Shown in pieces: positions 15,731 through 22,806 of a stretch of DNA of 33,831 nt (position 1 is its first letter; each line of letters starts with the position of its first letter). Source of the stretch: Phycisphaerae bacterium SM23_33 (GTDB taxonomy: Bacteria > Planctomycetota > Phycisphaerae > SM23-33). The position numbers and the translations under genes are program-made. The notes beneath the pieces are model-generated. The model was not told the origin of the DNA. It searched no databases and worked only from the letters and a program-made list of their open reading frames with translations. Location of the stretch: assembly GCA_001303665.1 (NCBI GenBank), contig LJUF01000015.1, positions 8,064-41,894 on the forward strand, in the 5' to 3' direction.

Positions 15731-16006
15731 GTGGACCAGGAGATTACCAGTCAGGACTACCGCAGGCGCCGCTGCCCCATGCTGGGGCACGACGTCGGCT
15801 TCGGCTATTGCCGGGCGCCGGGCAGGCCCCTGCCCTGCGGAAAGGTCTTCGATTGCTGGTTTGAGACCTTCGACGTGCAGGCCTTCATCCGGAAGCACTT
15901 CAGCGAGCACGAGGTCCAGGAGATACTGGCCCCCCGCCAGGAAAAGCTCACCTCGCTGGTTGAGCTCATCGAAAAGGCCAGGAAGGCCAACGAGTCGAAG
16001 CCGTAG
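15731..16006 (+). CDS. Small four-cysteine protein of unknown function
   Basis: A 91-residue protein with cysteines C15, C27, C36 and C42 in RRCPMLGHDVGFGYCR and LPCGKVFDCWFETFDV, spaced as in a small zinc- or iron-binding knuckle. A helical C-terminal half follows (VELIEKARKANES). I have seen this kind of short CPxLGxxVxFxYCR protein in planctomycetes and deltaproteobacteria without a known function. The start is GTG at 15731 with no clear ribosome binding site; the next ATG (15779) would remove the first cysteine, so GTG is preferred. It may be co-transcribed with the TrpB2 gene or use its own promoter. Metal binding is inference. Confidence 0.65.
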   Translation: MDQEITSQDYRRRRCPMLGHDVGFGYCRAPGRPLPCGKVFDCWFETFDVQAFIRKHFSEHEVQEILAPRQEKLTSLVELIEKARKANESKP

Positions 16007-16109
16007 CAGCCGCCCCGGCGGGTGGCCATGGGATGTCGAAGACGTAAGCCAAGCGAAAGAAGGCCGATCTCTCGACGAGCTGCGCGGCCGGCCGCGCGGC
16101 GAGCCCACT

Positions 16110-17483
16110 TCAACTCTGCACCGCATTGCCCGGGGGTACGCGGCTACAAGAGCTCGGCGGCGTAGCCGTCAGGGTCGAGCTGACGGACCCGCGGGTCGAG
16201 GGCGGCGGCCTCTTCGCGCAGCGGCTCGATCCTCTCGGCGAGATACCGCCGGATCCAGATGGGCTCGACCAGCCCTTGGTAGGCCCGCGCTTGAGGGACG
16301 ACACCAGGTGGCTGCCGGCGCGGCGGCGGGCGTCCAGTGTGCACATGACCGTCTGCTCGCGCAGCACGGCCAGGTGCCGCCAGCCGGCCTCCCGGGCGCG
16401 GGCGAGCTGCTGCATGGCGGCCCGGCAGGCTTCGAAGGGCTGCTTCTCGCCGAGCTCCGCCAGCGCCTCGACGCACGCAGGCAGCCCCCCGGCCGGTGGG
16501 CGGCCGTCGTGAAGGATCGCCGCCACATTCACCAGCGAATCCAGCGCGGCATCGATGGTTTCGCAATGCACGTTATGCGTGCTGTACCGGCTCCAGGCGG
16601 TGGCGAAGACCCCCTTCATGCCGTATCGCGCCGCCACCTCCGCCCAGCCCAGGGCGTTGACCCGGTGCACCTCCTGATCGGTCAGGTCGGCGTTGTGCCC
16701 GCTGGCGCCCTTGTAGGCCGTCCCGCCCCACATGGGCACGCCCTGGGCCTGGAACCGCTCGATCACCCTGATGGAATGGTGGCCCGTGGTGGTGTCGGGA
16801 TGCCCCCTGTAGCCCCAGACGCACAGGTCGGCCTTCCCCGCCAGTTGCTTCAGCGACTGGGCGTCCCAGTGCTGCATCATGTCGTGCCACAGGATCGGGC
16901 GGACGCGGCGGGCGTTCAGCGAATCGAGGATCGGCCCAACGTGGTGCAGGTACAGCGCCCCCTTGCCGTGCTTTTCGACGTAGGCCTTCGTGTCCGGATG
17001 CGTGCCGAAGCTCCAGGCCTCATCGCCGCCCAGATGAAAATGCTTCAGCCCCGGCGAGAGGGCCAGGACGTCGTCCACCATCTTCAAGACCAGCTCCCTG
17101 GCCCCCTCGGCCAGCGGGTTCAGCACGTCCGCCCGATGCGGCACCTCGCGCAGGCGCTCGTAGCCGGGCACGCTTAACGGCGTCTCCATGTGCCCCAGGC
17201 ACTGGACGAGCGGGATCACCTCGATGCCCAGCCTCTCGGCCGCGGCGTGGAACCGCCCCACGTCCTCGGGCGTGTACGCCGTCTCGCAGCGGAAGCGCTC
17301 GTCCACCGTCCAGGGGAACGTGTCCTCCCATTCCAGCAGCACCGCGTTGTAGCGCAGCGCCGCGAACAGCTCCAGCAGGCTCATCAGCCGCCCGGCGGTC
17401 GGCGGCGTGCCCTTCAGGTCCAGGTGCACGCCGCGGATCGCCACGACCGGCTTGCCGGCGGTGAAAAGCTCTTTCAGGGACAT
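16110..17483 (-). CDS. GH20-like beta-N-acetylhexosaminidase with C-terminal frameshift
   Basis: A TIM-barrel glycosidase related to family GH20. The key motif FHLGGDEAW holds D154 and E155, the polarising aspartate and catalytic acid of hexosaminidases. Supporting elements: GVHLDLKGTPP, LLEWEDTFPW, EVIPLVQCLGHME, RPILWHDMM and GVFATAWSRY. The ATG at 17483 has AGGA six bases upstream; no signal peptide is visible. After codon 398 (16290-16292) the frame stops making sense: residues 399 onward as read are Ser/Pro-rich (GISPRGSSRC). The -1 frame gives a plausible charged helix (RAYQGLVEPIWIRRYLAERI) ending at a TAG at 16144. One missing base near 16290 would restore a protein of about 446 residues. 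The catalytic part is unaffected. The gene lies downstream of the barrel and symporter genes on the same strand. Confidence 0.8.
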   Translation of the reverse strand: MSLKELFTAGKPVVAIRGVHLDLKGTPPTAGRLMSLLELFAALRYNAVLLEWEDTFPWTVDERFRCETAYTPEDVGRFHAAAERLGIEVIPLVQCLGHMETPLSVPGYERLREVPHRADVLNPLAEGARELVLKMVDDVLALSPGLKHFHLGGDEAWSFGTHPDTKAYVEKHGKGALYLHHVGPILDSLNARRVRPILWHDMMQHWDAQSLKQLAGKADLCVWGYRGHPDTTTGHHSIRVIERFQAQGVPMWGGTAYKGASGHNADLTDQEVHRVNALGWAEVAARYGMKGVFATAWSRYSTHNVHCETIDAALDSLVNVAAILHDGRPPAGGLPACVEALAELGEKQPFEACRAAMQQLARAREAGWRHLAVLREQTVMCTLDARRRAGSHLVSSLKRGPTKGWSSPSGSGGISPRGSSRCAKRPPPSTRGSVSSTLTATPPSSCSRVPPGNAVQS

Positions 17484-17660
17484 CGGCTGTCCTTTCAATC
17501 CCGGGTCGCAGACAGAAGCTACCGCCGGAACCGGGCCCTGGCAATACTCCGCGGGAAGCCCCCGAGCCGCGAACCCGATATCAGGGCGCCTCGGTCCGGC
17601 CGCGGGCGGGGGCCGCCAGTCGGATCCATCTCGGCGGCCTGTGAGAAGGCGCCGCCCGCG

Positions 17661-17697
17661 CAAAGAGCGGCGGGCCGACCCGCAGGCCGGCCCGCCG
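17661..17697 (-). terminator. Hairpin after the outer-membrane barrel gene
   Basis: A perfect 10-bp GC-rich stem (arms 17668-17677 and 17688-17697, loop 10) starts 30 bases after the barrel gene's stop and is followed on the minus strand by CTCTTTG. It is probably a terminator or partial terminator separating the barrel gene from the glycosidase gene. Confidence 0.55.
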
Positions 17698-17726
17698 AAT
17701 GGCACCTTCACAAGTGCTCGCGGGCG

Positions 17727-19151
17727 CTACCAGGTGAAGACGATCTCGTACCGGAACATGCCGGCGACCTCGTTCCTGACGTCGGAGTAGTAGTCGCCCG
17801 GGAAGAACAGCTCCGCCAGCACGTGCCCGGCGATGTGCTTATTGAACTTGTACTTCAGCAAGCCGGTGAGAAGCTGCCCCTTGAAGCAGCCGTGGTCGGT
17901 GAAGAAAGGCCTGTCCCTGAAGGTGTTCTTGTCGGCGAACAGCAGGTGGTAGTCCGCGCACAGCTCCAGCTTCTCGTGGGGGGTGCAGCTCCAGCCGACG
18001 CCGACGCGGTGGAGGTTGGTCTGCTCGCCGGGGCGGTTCTCCAGAGCCACCGTGTAGGCCAGCAGCTCGCTCCACTGCGGCCAGCGTCCCCAGAGAGGGT
18101 CGAACTGGCTGTCGCTGCCGCTGTCCGGGTCGTTTTCGCCGGAGAGGTACTCGTAGCCGACGCGGAAGTTGTTGTTCCAATTGTCCCTGAGGAAGTAGCT
18201 GACCTGGCTGTTGAAGCCGAAGGCGCACAGGTCCCGGCCGTTCTTGTCCCCGAACTCCTGGGCGAACTCGGCCCGATACTTCCAGTGCTCGCCGACGTCC
18301 CCGGCCACGCGGGCGCCGAAGGTGAAGATGTCGGCATTCGTGCCCACCTGCCAGGGGGCGAGCGGGCCGATGTCCCCCGGCTCACTGCCCAGGTCCTGCT
18401 CGTCGTGCTTGTAGATGAAGTAGCCGTCGATCTGGGTTCTGTCCAGGGACTTGTTGGTGACGTACACGATGACGCCCTGCTCGTCCTGCTCGATGTTGTG
18501 GAAGTCCTTGTCGCAGAAGGGCGGCAGGCGCTGGTCGCTGTCGGCCTGCTGGCAGATGTAGATCAAGTCGACCGTGGTGTTGATGTCCTTCAGGTCCAGC
18601 GTGCCCCGGATGGCGTCGAAGAAGATGGTTCGCGAGCCGTCCAGCGGCGTGCCGTCCAGCACCAGCCAGCCGTTGCCGAAGATGATGTCCTGCCGGCCGG
18701 CCTTGACCGTCACGGGCAAGCCGAAAATGTTCTTCCATTCGATGTTGAACTGGTCGGCGATGGCCTCGTTCACGGTCCATTCGTCGATGATCCGCGCGTT
18801 TCGCGCGTTCAGCGTCCGCGAGGGCTGACAGAAGTGCCTCGGCTCCCAGACGAGTCGGGCGTTGAAGCTGAGGTTCTCCACCGGCGTGACCGTGGTCCAG
18901 ATCCGGAACCGGTACCGCTGGAAGTGGCGGTCCTCCCGGTCCAGCAGCAGGTTGGGGGTGAAGATTTCCCTCAGGCGGGCATCCGCGCCCCACGTCAGCC
19001 ACGGCACCGGCTGCTTGGTCTTCTGGATGAAATCCTCGACGGGATCCGCCGCCGGCTCCGTCGCCTGGGCCAGCGCCGCAGACCAGCTCCCGCCGACGAC
19101 CGCGGCCGCCAGCGCCATGCTGAGCAGCCCCATCCATGTTCTTGCCTTCAT
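17727..19151 (-). CDS. Outer-membrane beta-barrel protein, alginate-export-like
   Basis: A 474-residue secreted protein. Residues 1-29 are a signal peptide (MKARTWMGLLSMALAAAVV, cleavage near SAALAQA). The rest alternates polar and aromatic residues as in beta-barrels (FQRYRFRIWTTVTP, NFRVGYEYLSGEND, YRAEFAQEFGD) and ends in ...MFRYEIVFTW, a terminal strand with a final aromatic residue as used for outer-membrane insertion. The pattern, with WGADARLREIFTPN near the start and GRQDIIFGNGWLVLDGTP in the middle, fits the AlgE/alginate-export family, common in planctomycetes as general oligosaccharide or anion porins. GGAG lies nine bases before the ATG. It sits between the symporter and the glycosidase, consistent with substrate entry. 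What passes through it is unknown. Confidence 0.8.
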   Translation of the reverse strand: MKARTWMGLLSMALAAAVVGGSWSAALAQATEPAADPVEDFIQKTKQPVPWLTWGADARLREIFTPNLLLDREDRHFQRYRFRIWTTVTPVENLSFNARLVWEPRHFCQPSRTLNARNARIIDEWTVNEAIADQFNIEWKNIFGLPVTVKAGRQDIIFGNGWLVLDGTPLDGSRTIFFDAIRGTLDLKDINTTVDLIYICQQADSDQRLPPFCDKDFHNIEQDEQGVIVYVTNKSLDRTQIDGYFIYKHDEQDLGSEPGDIGPLAPWQVGTNADIFTFGARVAGDVGEHWKYRAEFAQEFGDKNGRDLCAFGFNSQVSYFLRDNWNNNFRVGYEYLSGENDPDSGSDSQFDPLWGRWPQWSELLAYTVALENRPGEQTNLHRVGVGWSCTPHEKLELCADYHLLFADKNTFRDRPFFTDHGCFKGQLLTGLLKYKFNKHIAGHVLAELFFPGDYYSDVRNEVAGMFRYEIVFTW

Positions 19152-19221
19152 AAGTTTTGTCTCCTTCTCCGGGACCCTTTATTTCGGGGCCAATGCCTTG
19201 TTATGAGGCCATCCGCCAAGC

Positions 19222-21234
19222 TCAGGACGTCTTGGCTTGGGACGGAAAACACCTAGCCAACTGCTCCTCCGACGGGCGCCGAGTCAGCAGGCTCACTACG
19301 ATCGCCACGCGAAAAGACAGCGGCAGCGCCACCACGATGGGGTCCACCACGTGCCAATTGGGGCTGATCGGCGTGGCCAGGGGCATGGTCAGGGAGCGCT
19401 TGTTGAACAGGGCCTGGCAAAGGCCCAGGGCGCGGGCCTCCTGGTCCTTGACGAACAGCAGCCAGAAGGCGGTCACGACAAAGCCCACCACCATGGAGGC
19501 GATGGCCCCGGCCTTGGTGGTGCGCTTGAAGAACAGCCCGCCGATGAAGGTCGGCAGGAAGGCCGAGGCGCACAGCCCGAAGAAGATCGACGTGGCCCGG
19601 GCAATGATGTAGCCGCCGCGGGCGTACCCGCTGATCAGCACGGCGATCACGATGCCGATGATGATCCCGATGCGCGTCACGGCCACGCCCCGGCCGTGCC
19701 GCCCGGTGACCTGCTCGTAGACGTCCCGGCCGATGCTGGTGCCCAGGGCGTGGAACTGGCTGGACAGGGTGCTCATGGCCGCCGCCAGCAGCGTCAGCAG
19801 GAAAAGCAGGCCGAACCATCTCGGCATCGCCGAGGTGATGAACATCGGGATGATGCTATCGCCGTTGAACTCCCACTTGCCTTCCTTCTCCACCACCGCC
19901 CGCGTGTAGGCCGTAGCCCTCGGGTGGACGACGACCTGCTGGCCGATCCTGGAGGCGACGTCCTCGCCCTCCCCCAGGCCCTCGATGCTGGCGGCAGGCA
20001 TGATCGCCGCCGCTCCGCCATAGCCCTTGTACACCAGGTGCGTGTCGGCCTCCCCGCTGCCGGTGGTGTCCAGGTGCATCAGCACGCAGGGGACGGACTT
20101 CTCGTCCGGGCCGATGGCCGGGTTGGCCAGCGTGCCGTCCTTATTGAGGTTCAGCCCCCGCTCTTTCTTGGCGATGACCCAGTCCCACTCGGCCGGCTTC
20201 TTGCCCACGCCGCTGAGGCTGATGAGCCTGCCCCTGACGGTCTCGTGCTGCTTGAAGTACACGTTGCTCAGTGCCCCGACGGTAAACGCCACGCCCGTCA
20301 TGGTCAGGATGAAGATGCCGCCCACCAGCACCGCCCGGTTCAGCTCGCGCTTGGACTTGACGGTCATGAACCGCACGGCCAACTGCGGCTGGGCAAGCAC
20401 GCCAATGCCCACGCCCAGGGTGATGGTGCTGACCACGATCCACCACAGGTCGTACCCGGTGGGATTCGGCTGCTTGCCTGGGACGAGCTTCTCGCCCCAG
20501 CCGAACTCCGGCATGGAGGTCCACCCCCGGAAGCCGATCCCGCCGAAGAGGTTGGGGGCCTCCCCCGCCTTGGCCAATCCGTCGTGGGCCGGACCCACCC
20601 CGCCCAGAATCGCGTACGTGCCGATCAGCAGGATCACCATGCCCACGAACATGATCGAGCCTTGCAGGGCATCCGTGTACATGACGCCCTTCAAACCGCC
20701 GATGACGACGTAGACGGCCACGATCACGGAGAACACAAACAGCGCCACCTCGTAACCAATGTGGAAGTTGGTCGAAATGAACTCGCACCCCCCGATCAGC
20801 ACGGCGGCGGCGTACAGGGGCATGAACAGGAAGATCACCAGACCGCAGAAGACCTGGACGAACTTGCTTTCGAAGCGTTTCCCCAGAAGCTCCGGGAAGG
20901 TATGGGCATCGAGGCGATGACCCATGTGACGGGTGGGTCCGGCCAGAAAGACGAAGGCGATGAAGATGCCCACGAAGATGTTCAGAAACGTCAGCCACAG
21001 CAGGCTCATCCCGAACATGCCGGCCACCCCGCCGAAGCCCACGATGGCGCTGGTGGAGATAAACGTCGCCCCGTAACTCATGGCCATCACGAACGGGTGG
21101 ATTCTCCGCCCCGCGATCATGTAGTCGGTGGCCGTCTTGGTCCGTCGATACCCCAGCCAGCCCAGATAGCCCACCACCAACAGGTAAACCACGACAATGG
21201 TGATCTCCGGGGCACCAACCGCTCTTGCCAGCAT
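19222..21234 (-). CDS. Sodium:solute symporter with large extra-membrane insert
   Basis: A 670-residue SSS-family (SLC5-like) transporter, which uses the sodium gradient to import sugars, amino acids or organic anions across the cytoplasmic membrane. Typical landmarks are TATDYMIAGRRIHPFVMAMSYGA, the helix STSAIVGFGG, GGLKGVMYTDALQG and LAAAMSTLSSQFHALGTS (sodium site region). About twelve to thirteen hydrophobic helices are visible. Between the helix ending near residue 327 and the one starting near 462 lies a hydrophilic insert of about 135 residues (SGVGKKPAEWDWVIAKKERG, MHLDTTGSGEADTHLVYKG), far longer than the loop in most SSS proteins. It lies 72 bases after a one-helix accessory peptide gene and is probably translated with it. 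Substrate is not deducible; context suggests a sugar or sugar acid. Confidence 0.93.
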   Translation of the reverse strand: MLARAVGAPEITIVVVYLLVVGYLGWLGYRRTKTATDYMIAGRRIHPFVMAMSYGATFISTSAIVGFGGVAGMFGMSLLWLTFLNIFVGIFIAFVFLAGPTRHMGHRLDAHTFPELLGKRFESKFVQVFCGLVIFLFMPLYAAAVLIGGCEFISTNFHIGYEVALFVFSVIVAVYVVIGGLKGVMYTDALQGSIMFVGMVILLIGTYAILGGVGPAHDGLAKAGEAPNLFGGIGFRGWTSMPEFGWGEKLVPGKQPNPTGYDLWWIVVSTITLGVGIGVLAQPQLAVRFMTVKSKRELNRAVLVGGIFILTMTGVAFTVGALSNVYFKQHETVRGRLISLSGVGKKPAEWDWVIAKKERGLNLNKDGTLANPAIGPDEKSVPCVLMHLDTTGSGEADTHLVYKGYGGAAAIMPAASIEGLGEGEDVASRIGQQVVVHPRATAYTRAVVEKEGKWEFNGDSIIPMFITSAMPRWFGLLFLLTLLAAAMSTLSSQFHALGTSIGRDVYEQVTGRHGRGVAVTRIGIIIGIVIAVLISGYARGGYIIARATSIFFGLCASAFLPTFIGGLFFKRTTKAGAIASMVVGFVVTAFWLLFVKDQEARALGLCQALFNKRSLTMPLATPISPNWHVVDPIVVALPLSFRVAIVVSLLTRRPSEEQLARCFPSQAKTS

Positions 21235-21306
21235 AAAGGTGTCTCCTTATTCACGGGAGAAGAAGGGACGCACGAGGCAGATCGGTCAACGGACCTTGAA
21301 AAAGTC

Positions 21307-21486
21307 CTAGAGCTCCTCTTCGACCTTCTTCTCCTCGGCGGCCCACCGCCGGTCATCCGGTTCAATGGCTTCCTCGCCACGGTTCCAGGTGACCAGGCCG
21401 TAGACCACGCACAGAAGGCTGCTGAGGATGCACAACAGGTATGCCAGCCAGACGTAAATGTCCTTTATCCCGAGCATCCACCGCAT
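21307..21486 (-). CDS. Symporter small accessory protein, one membrane helix
   Basis: A 59-residue peptide beginning MRWMLGIKDIYVWLAYLLC. It has one hydrophobic helix (about residues 9-32, VWLAYLLCILSSLLCVVYGL) followed by TWNRGEE and a charged, glutamate-rich tail. This is the pattern of the small accessory proteins that precede sodium/solute symporter genes in many bacteria, and it lies directly upstream of such a symporter. An upstream in-frame ATG at 21543 exists, but the added residues are basic and unlike the family. The ATG at 21486 has AAAGGA ten bases upstream. It probably assists assembly or activity of the transporter in the membrane; this is inferred from pairing. Confidence 0.8.
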   Translation of the reverse strand: MRWMLGIKDIYVWLAYLLCILSSLLCVVYGLVTWNRGEEAIEPDDRRWAAEEKKVEEEL

Positions 21487-21824
21487 ACGCCGAGATTCCT
21501 TTCTCTGCGGGGTCGGCACAAGAAGTGCTCGGCCCCGAGGCACGTTGTGATATGTTGGGCGCGGTTATTAAACGAATCTTCGTCAATTGTACAGTAATTT
21601 CTGGAGGAAAATTTGCCTGCCGCTTACCGCAAGTTCAGGGCCTAAAGGCCCTACCTGCAACGGGGCCGAGCCCACCGCACGGGCTGCAAGAGGCCCTGCC
21701 ATGGTGCCCGATTCGCGCCCGAGGATGCCCGGCGTGGCCTGCGCGGGCCCGGCCGGCCGAAGCAAAGGCCGCGGCAGCGGCGAGGTTTCGACAGCCCGAA
21801 GCGTAGCACGCGGCTGTGGCGGGA
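21487..21824. other. Intergenic region upstream of the symporter operon
   Basis: About 340 bases without a supported gene. An AT-rich island at about 21545-21620 (minus strand includes TTGACG and TTTAAT, though not properly spaced from one another) probably contains the symporter operon promoter. The rest is GC-rich trailer between the symporter operon and the end of the metallo-hydrolase gene. Confidence 0.45.
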
Positions 21825-22688
21825 TCATTCCTCCTGGACGTGCCTCCAGGACATCAGGAACGAGATTCTCTCGTAAGTCTCTTTCGGCAAAGCCTTTTTG
21901 AGGATTCTTCGGGCCTCGGCCAGATTCGTCCGCCGGGTGAGGTGGGTGATGATGATCCGCTGGTTTTCGGTCCCTTCCAGGACTTCCGGCAGGTCGGCGA
22001 CGTGGAGGTGTCGGCCGGCGCGGGCCCGGCCGACATGCTCGGGGTCGAAGAAGGTGCACTCGATCAAGAGGGTCTTGGCGCCCCGGACGTAGGGCAGATC
22101 GGAGTAATTGGCCTTGGCCGTGTCGCCCAGGTAGGCCACCAGCGGCAGCTCCACCCGCCGGGTAATCTCCACGCCCCGTTTTTTCAGCGCCACCAGTTGC
22201 GGGCCGGTCCGGTCGGCGAACTCTTCCTTGAGCTTGTGGCGGACCTCGATTACGGAAAAGCCCAGGGAATTGCCCAGGTGCTGCGTCGAGAAGGCCCGGG
22301 CCAGCAGCGACCGGCGAATCTCATAATCCTCCCCGTGGGCCATCCCGACAAACCGGTGCGGCGAGGAATGGCCCTCGACGCCGGCCACGGCCTCCATGAG
22401 GCGCTCGAGCGGCTCGACGAGTGACCTGGCCGCCAGCACCACGCCGTCGGCGATGCCCTGGAAGTCGCGCTGGGAGAAGTAGTAGGCCACCCCGGCGGCG
22501 TGATCCATGTGGCCGTGGCTCAGCAGCACGTGGTTGATCGGCAGCGCCTCCCGCGGGCACTTGCCGATGTCAAAGACAACGTCCAGCTCCGGTACGATGA
22601 CGACCGACTCCTCGCCGGCCACGCTGTATCCCGCCAGCGTAAGGTCGTCCACCTTCACCAGGCTGAGTTGATAGGTCCGTGTTCTCAC
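21825..22688 (-). CDS. MBL-fold metallo-hydrolase, RNase Z-like
   Basis: A metallo-beta-lactamase-fold protein of about 287 residues. Visible metal-binding elements are LLSHGHMDHAAG (HxHxDH), the VAYLGDTAK motif with its aspartate, a histidine before it in FSTQHLGNSLG, and the late histidine in IITHLTRRTNL. The arrangement resembles RNase Z (tRNA 3' processing endonuclease) and its planctomycete relatives, but the long exosite arm of true RNase Z is not evident, so another phosphodiester or ester substrate is possible. The start is uncertain: the frame extends to an ATG at 22769, whose added 27 residues look unlike coding sequence and overlap the upstream region of the divergent gene. The GTG at 22688, just before RTRTYQLSLVKVDD, fits the fold better. 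Neither has a good ribosome binding site. Confidence 0.75.
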   Translation of the reverse strand: MRTRTYQLSLVKVDDLTLAGYSVAGEESVVIVPELDVVFDIGKCPREALPINHVLLSHGHMDHAAGVAYYFSQRDFQGIADGVVLAARSLVEPLERLMEAVAGVEGHSSPHRFVGMAHGEDYEIRRSLLARAFSTQHLGNSLGFSVIEVRHKLKEEFADRTGPQLVALKKRGVEITRRVELPLVAYLGDTAKANYSDLPYVRGAKTLLIECTFFDPEHVGRARAGRHLHVADLPEVLEGTENQRIIITHLTRRTNLAEARRILKKALPKETYERISFLMSWRHVQEE

Positions 22689-22806
22689 GAGCGGGTCATC
22701 GTAAGTCAGGGCGGCGGTCAGGTCAAGCCGGGCGGGCCGGAAGCTTCCTGAAACACGTGGCCGGCGCATGCGTTACAATGGTAGCGAAGGAGGCGCGAAC
22801 GGAAAA

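Noticed and set aside
14117..16126. A 669-codon open frame on the minus strand opposite the TrpB2 gene
   Set aside because: It mirrors the codon pattern of the real TrpB2 gene, has His/Gly/Arg/Leu-rich shadow composition and no recognisable domain. In GC-rich DNA such antisense frames are common.
16255..16300. Programmed -1 ribosomal frameshift in the GH20-like gene
   Set aside because: There is no X-XXY-YYZ slippery heptamer at the switch point and no obvious stimulatory structure; a single-base indel is simpler.
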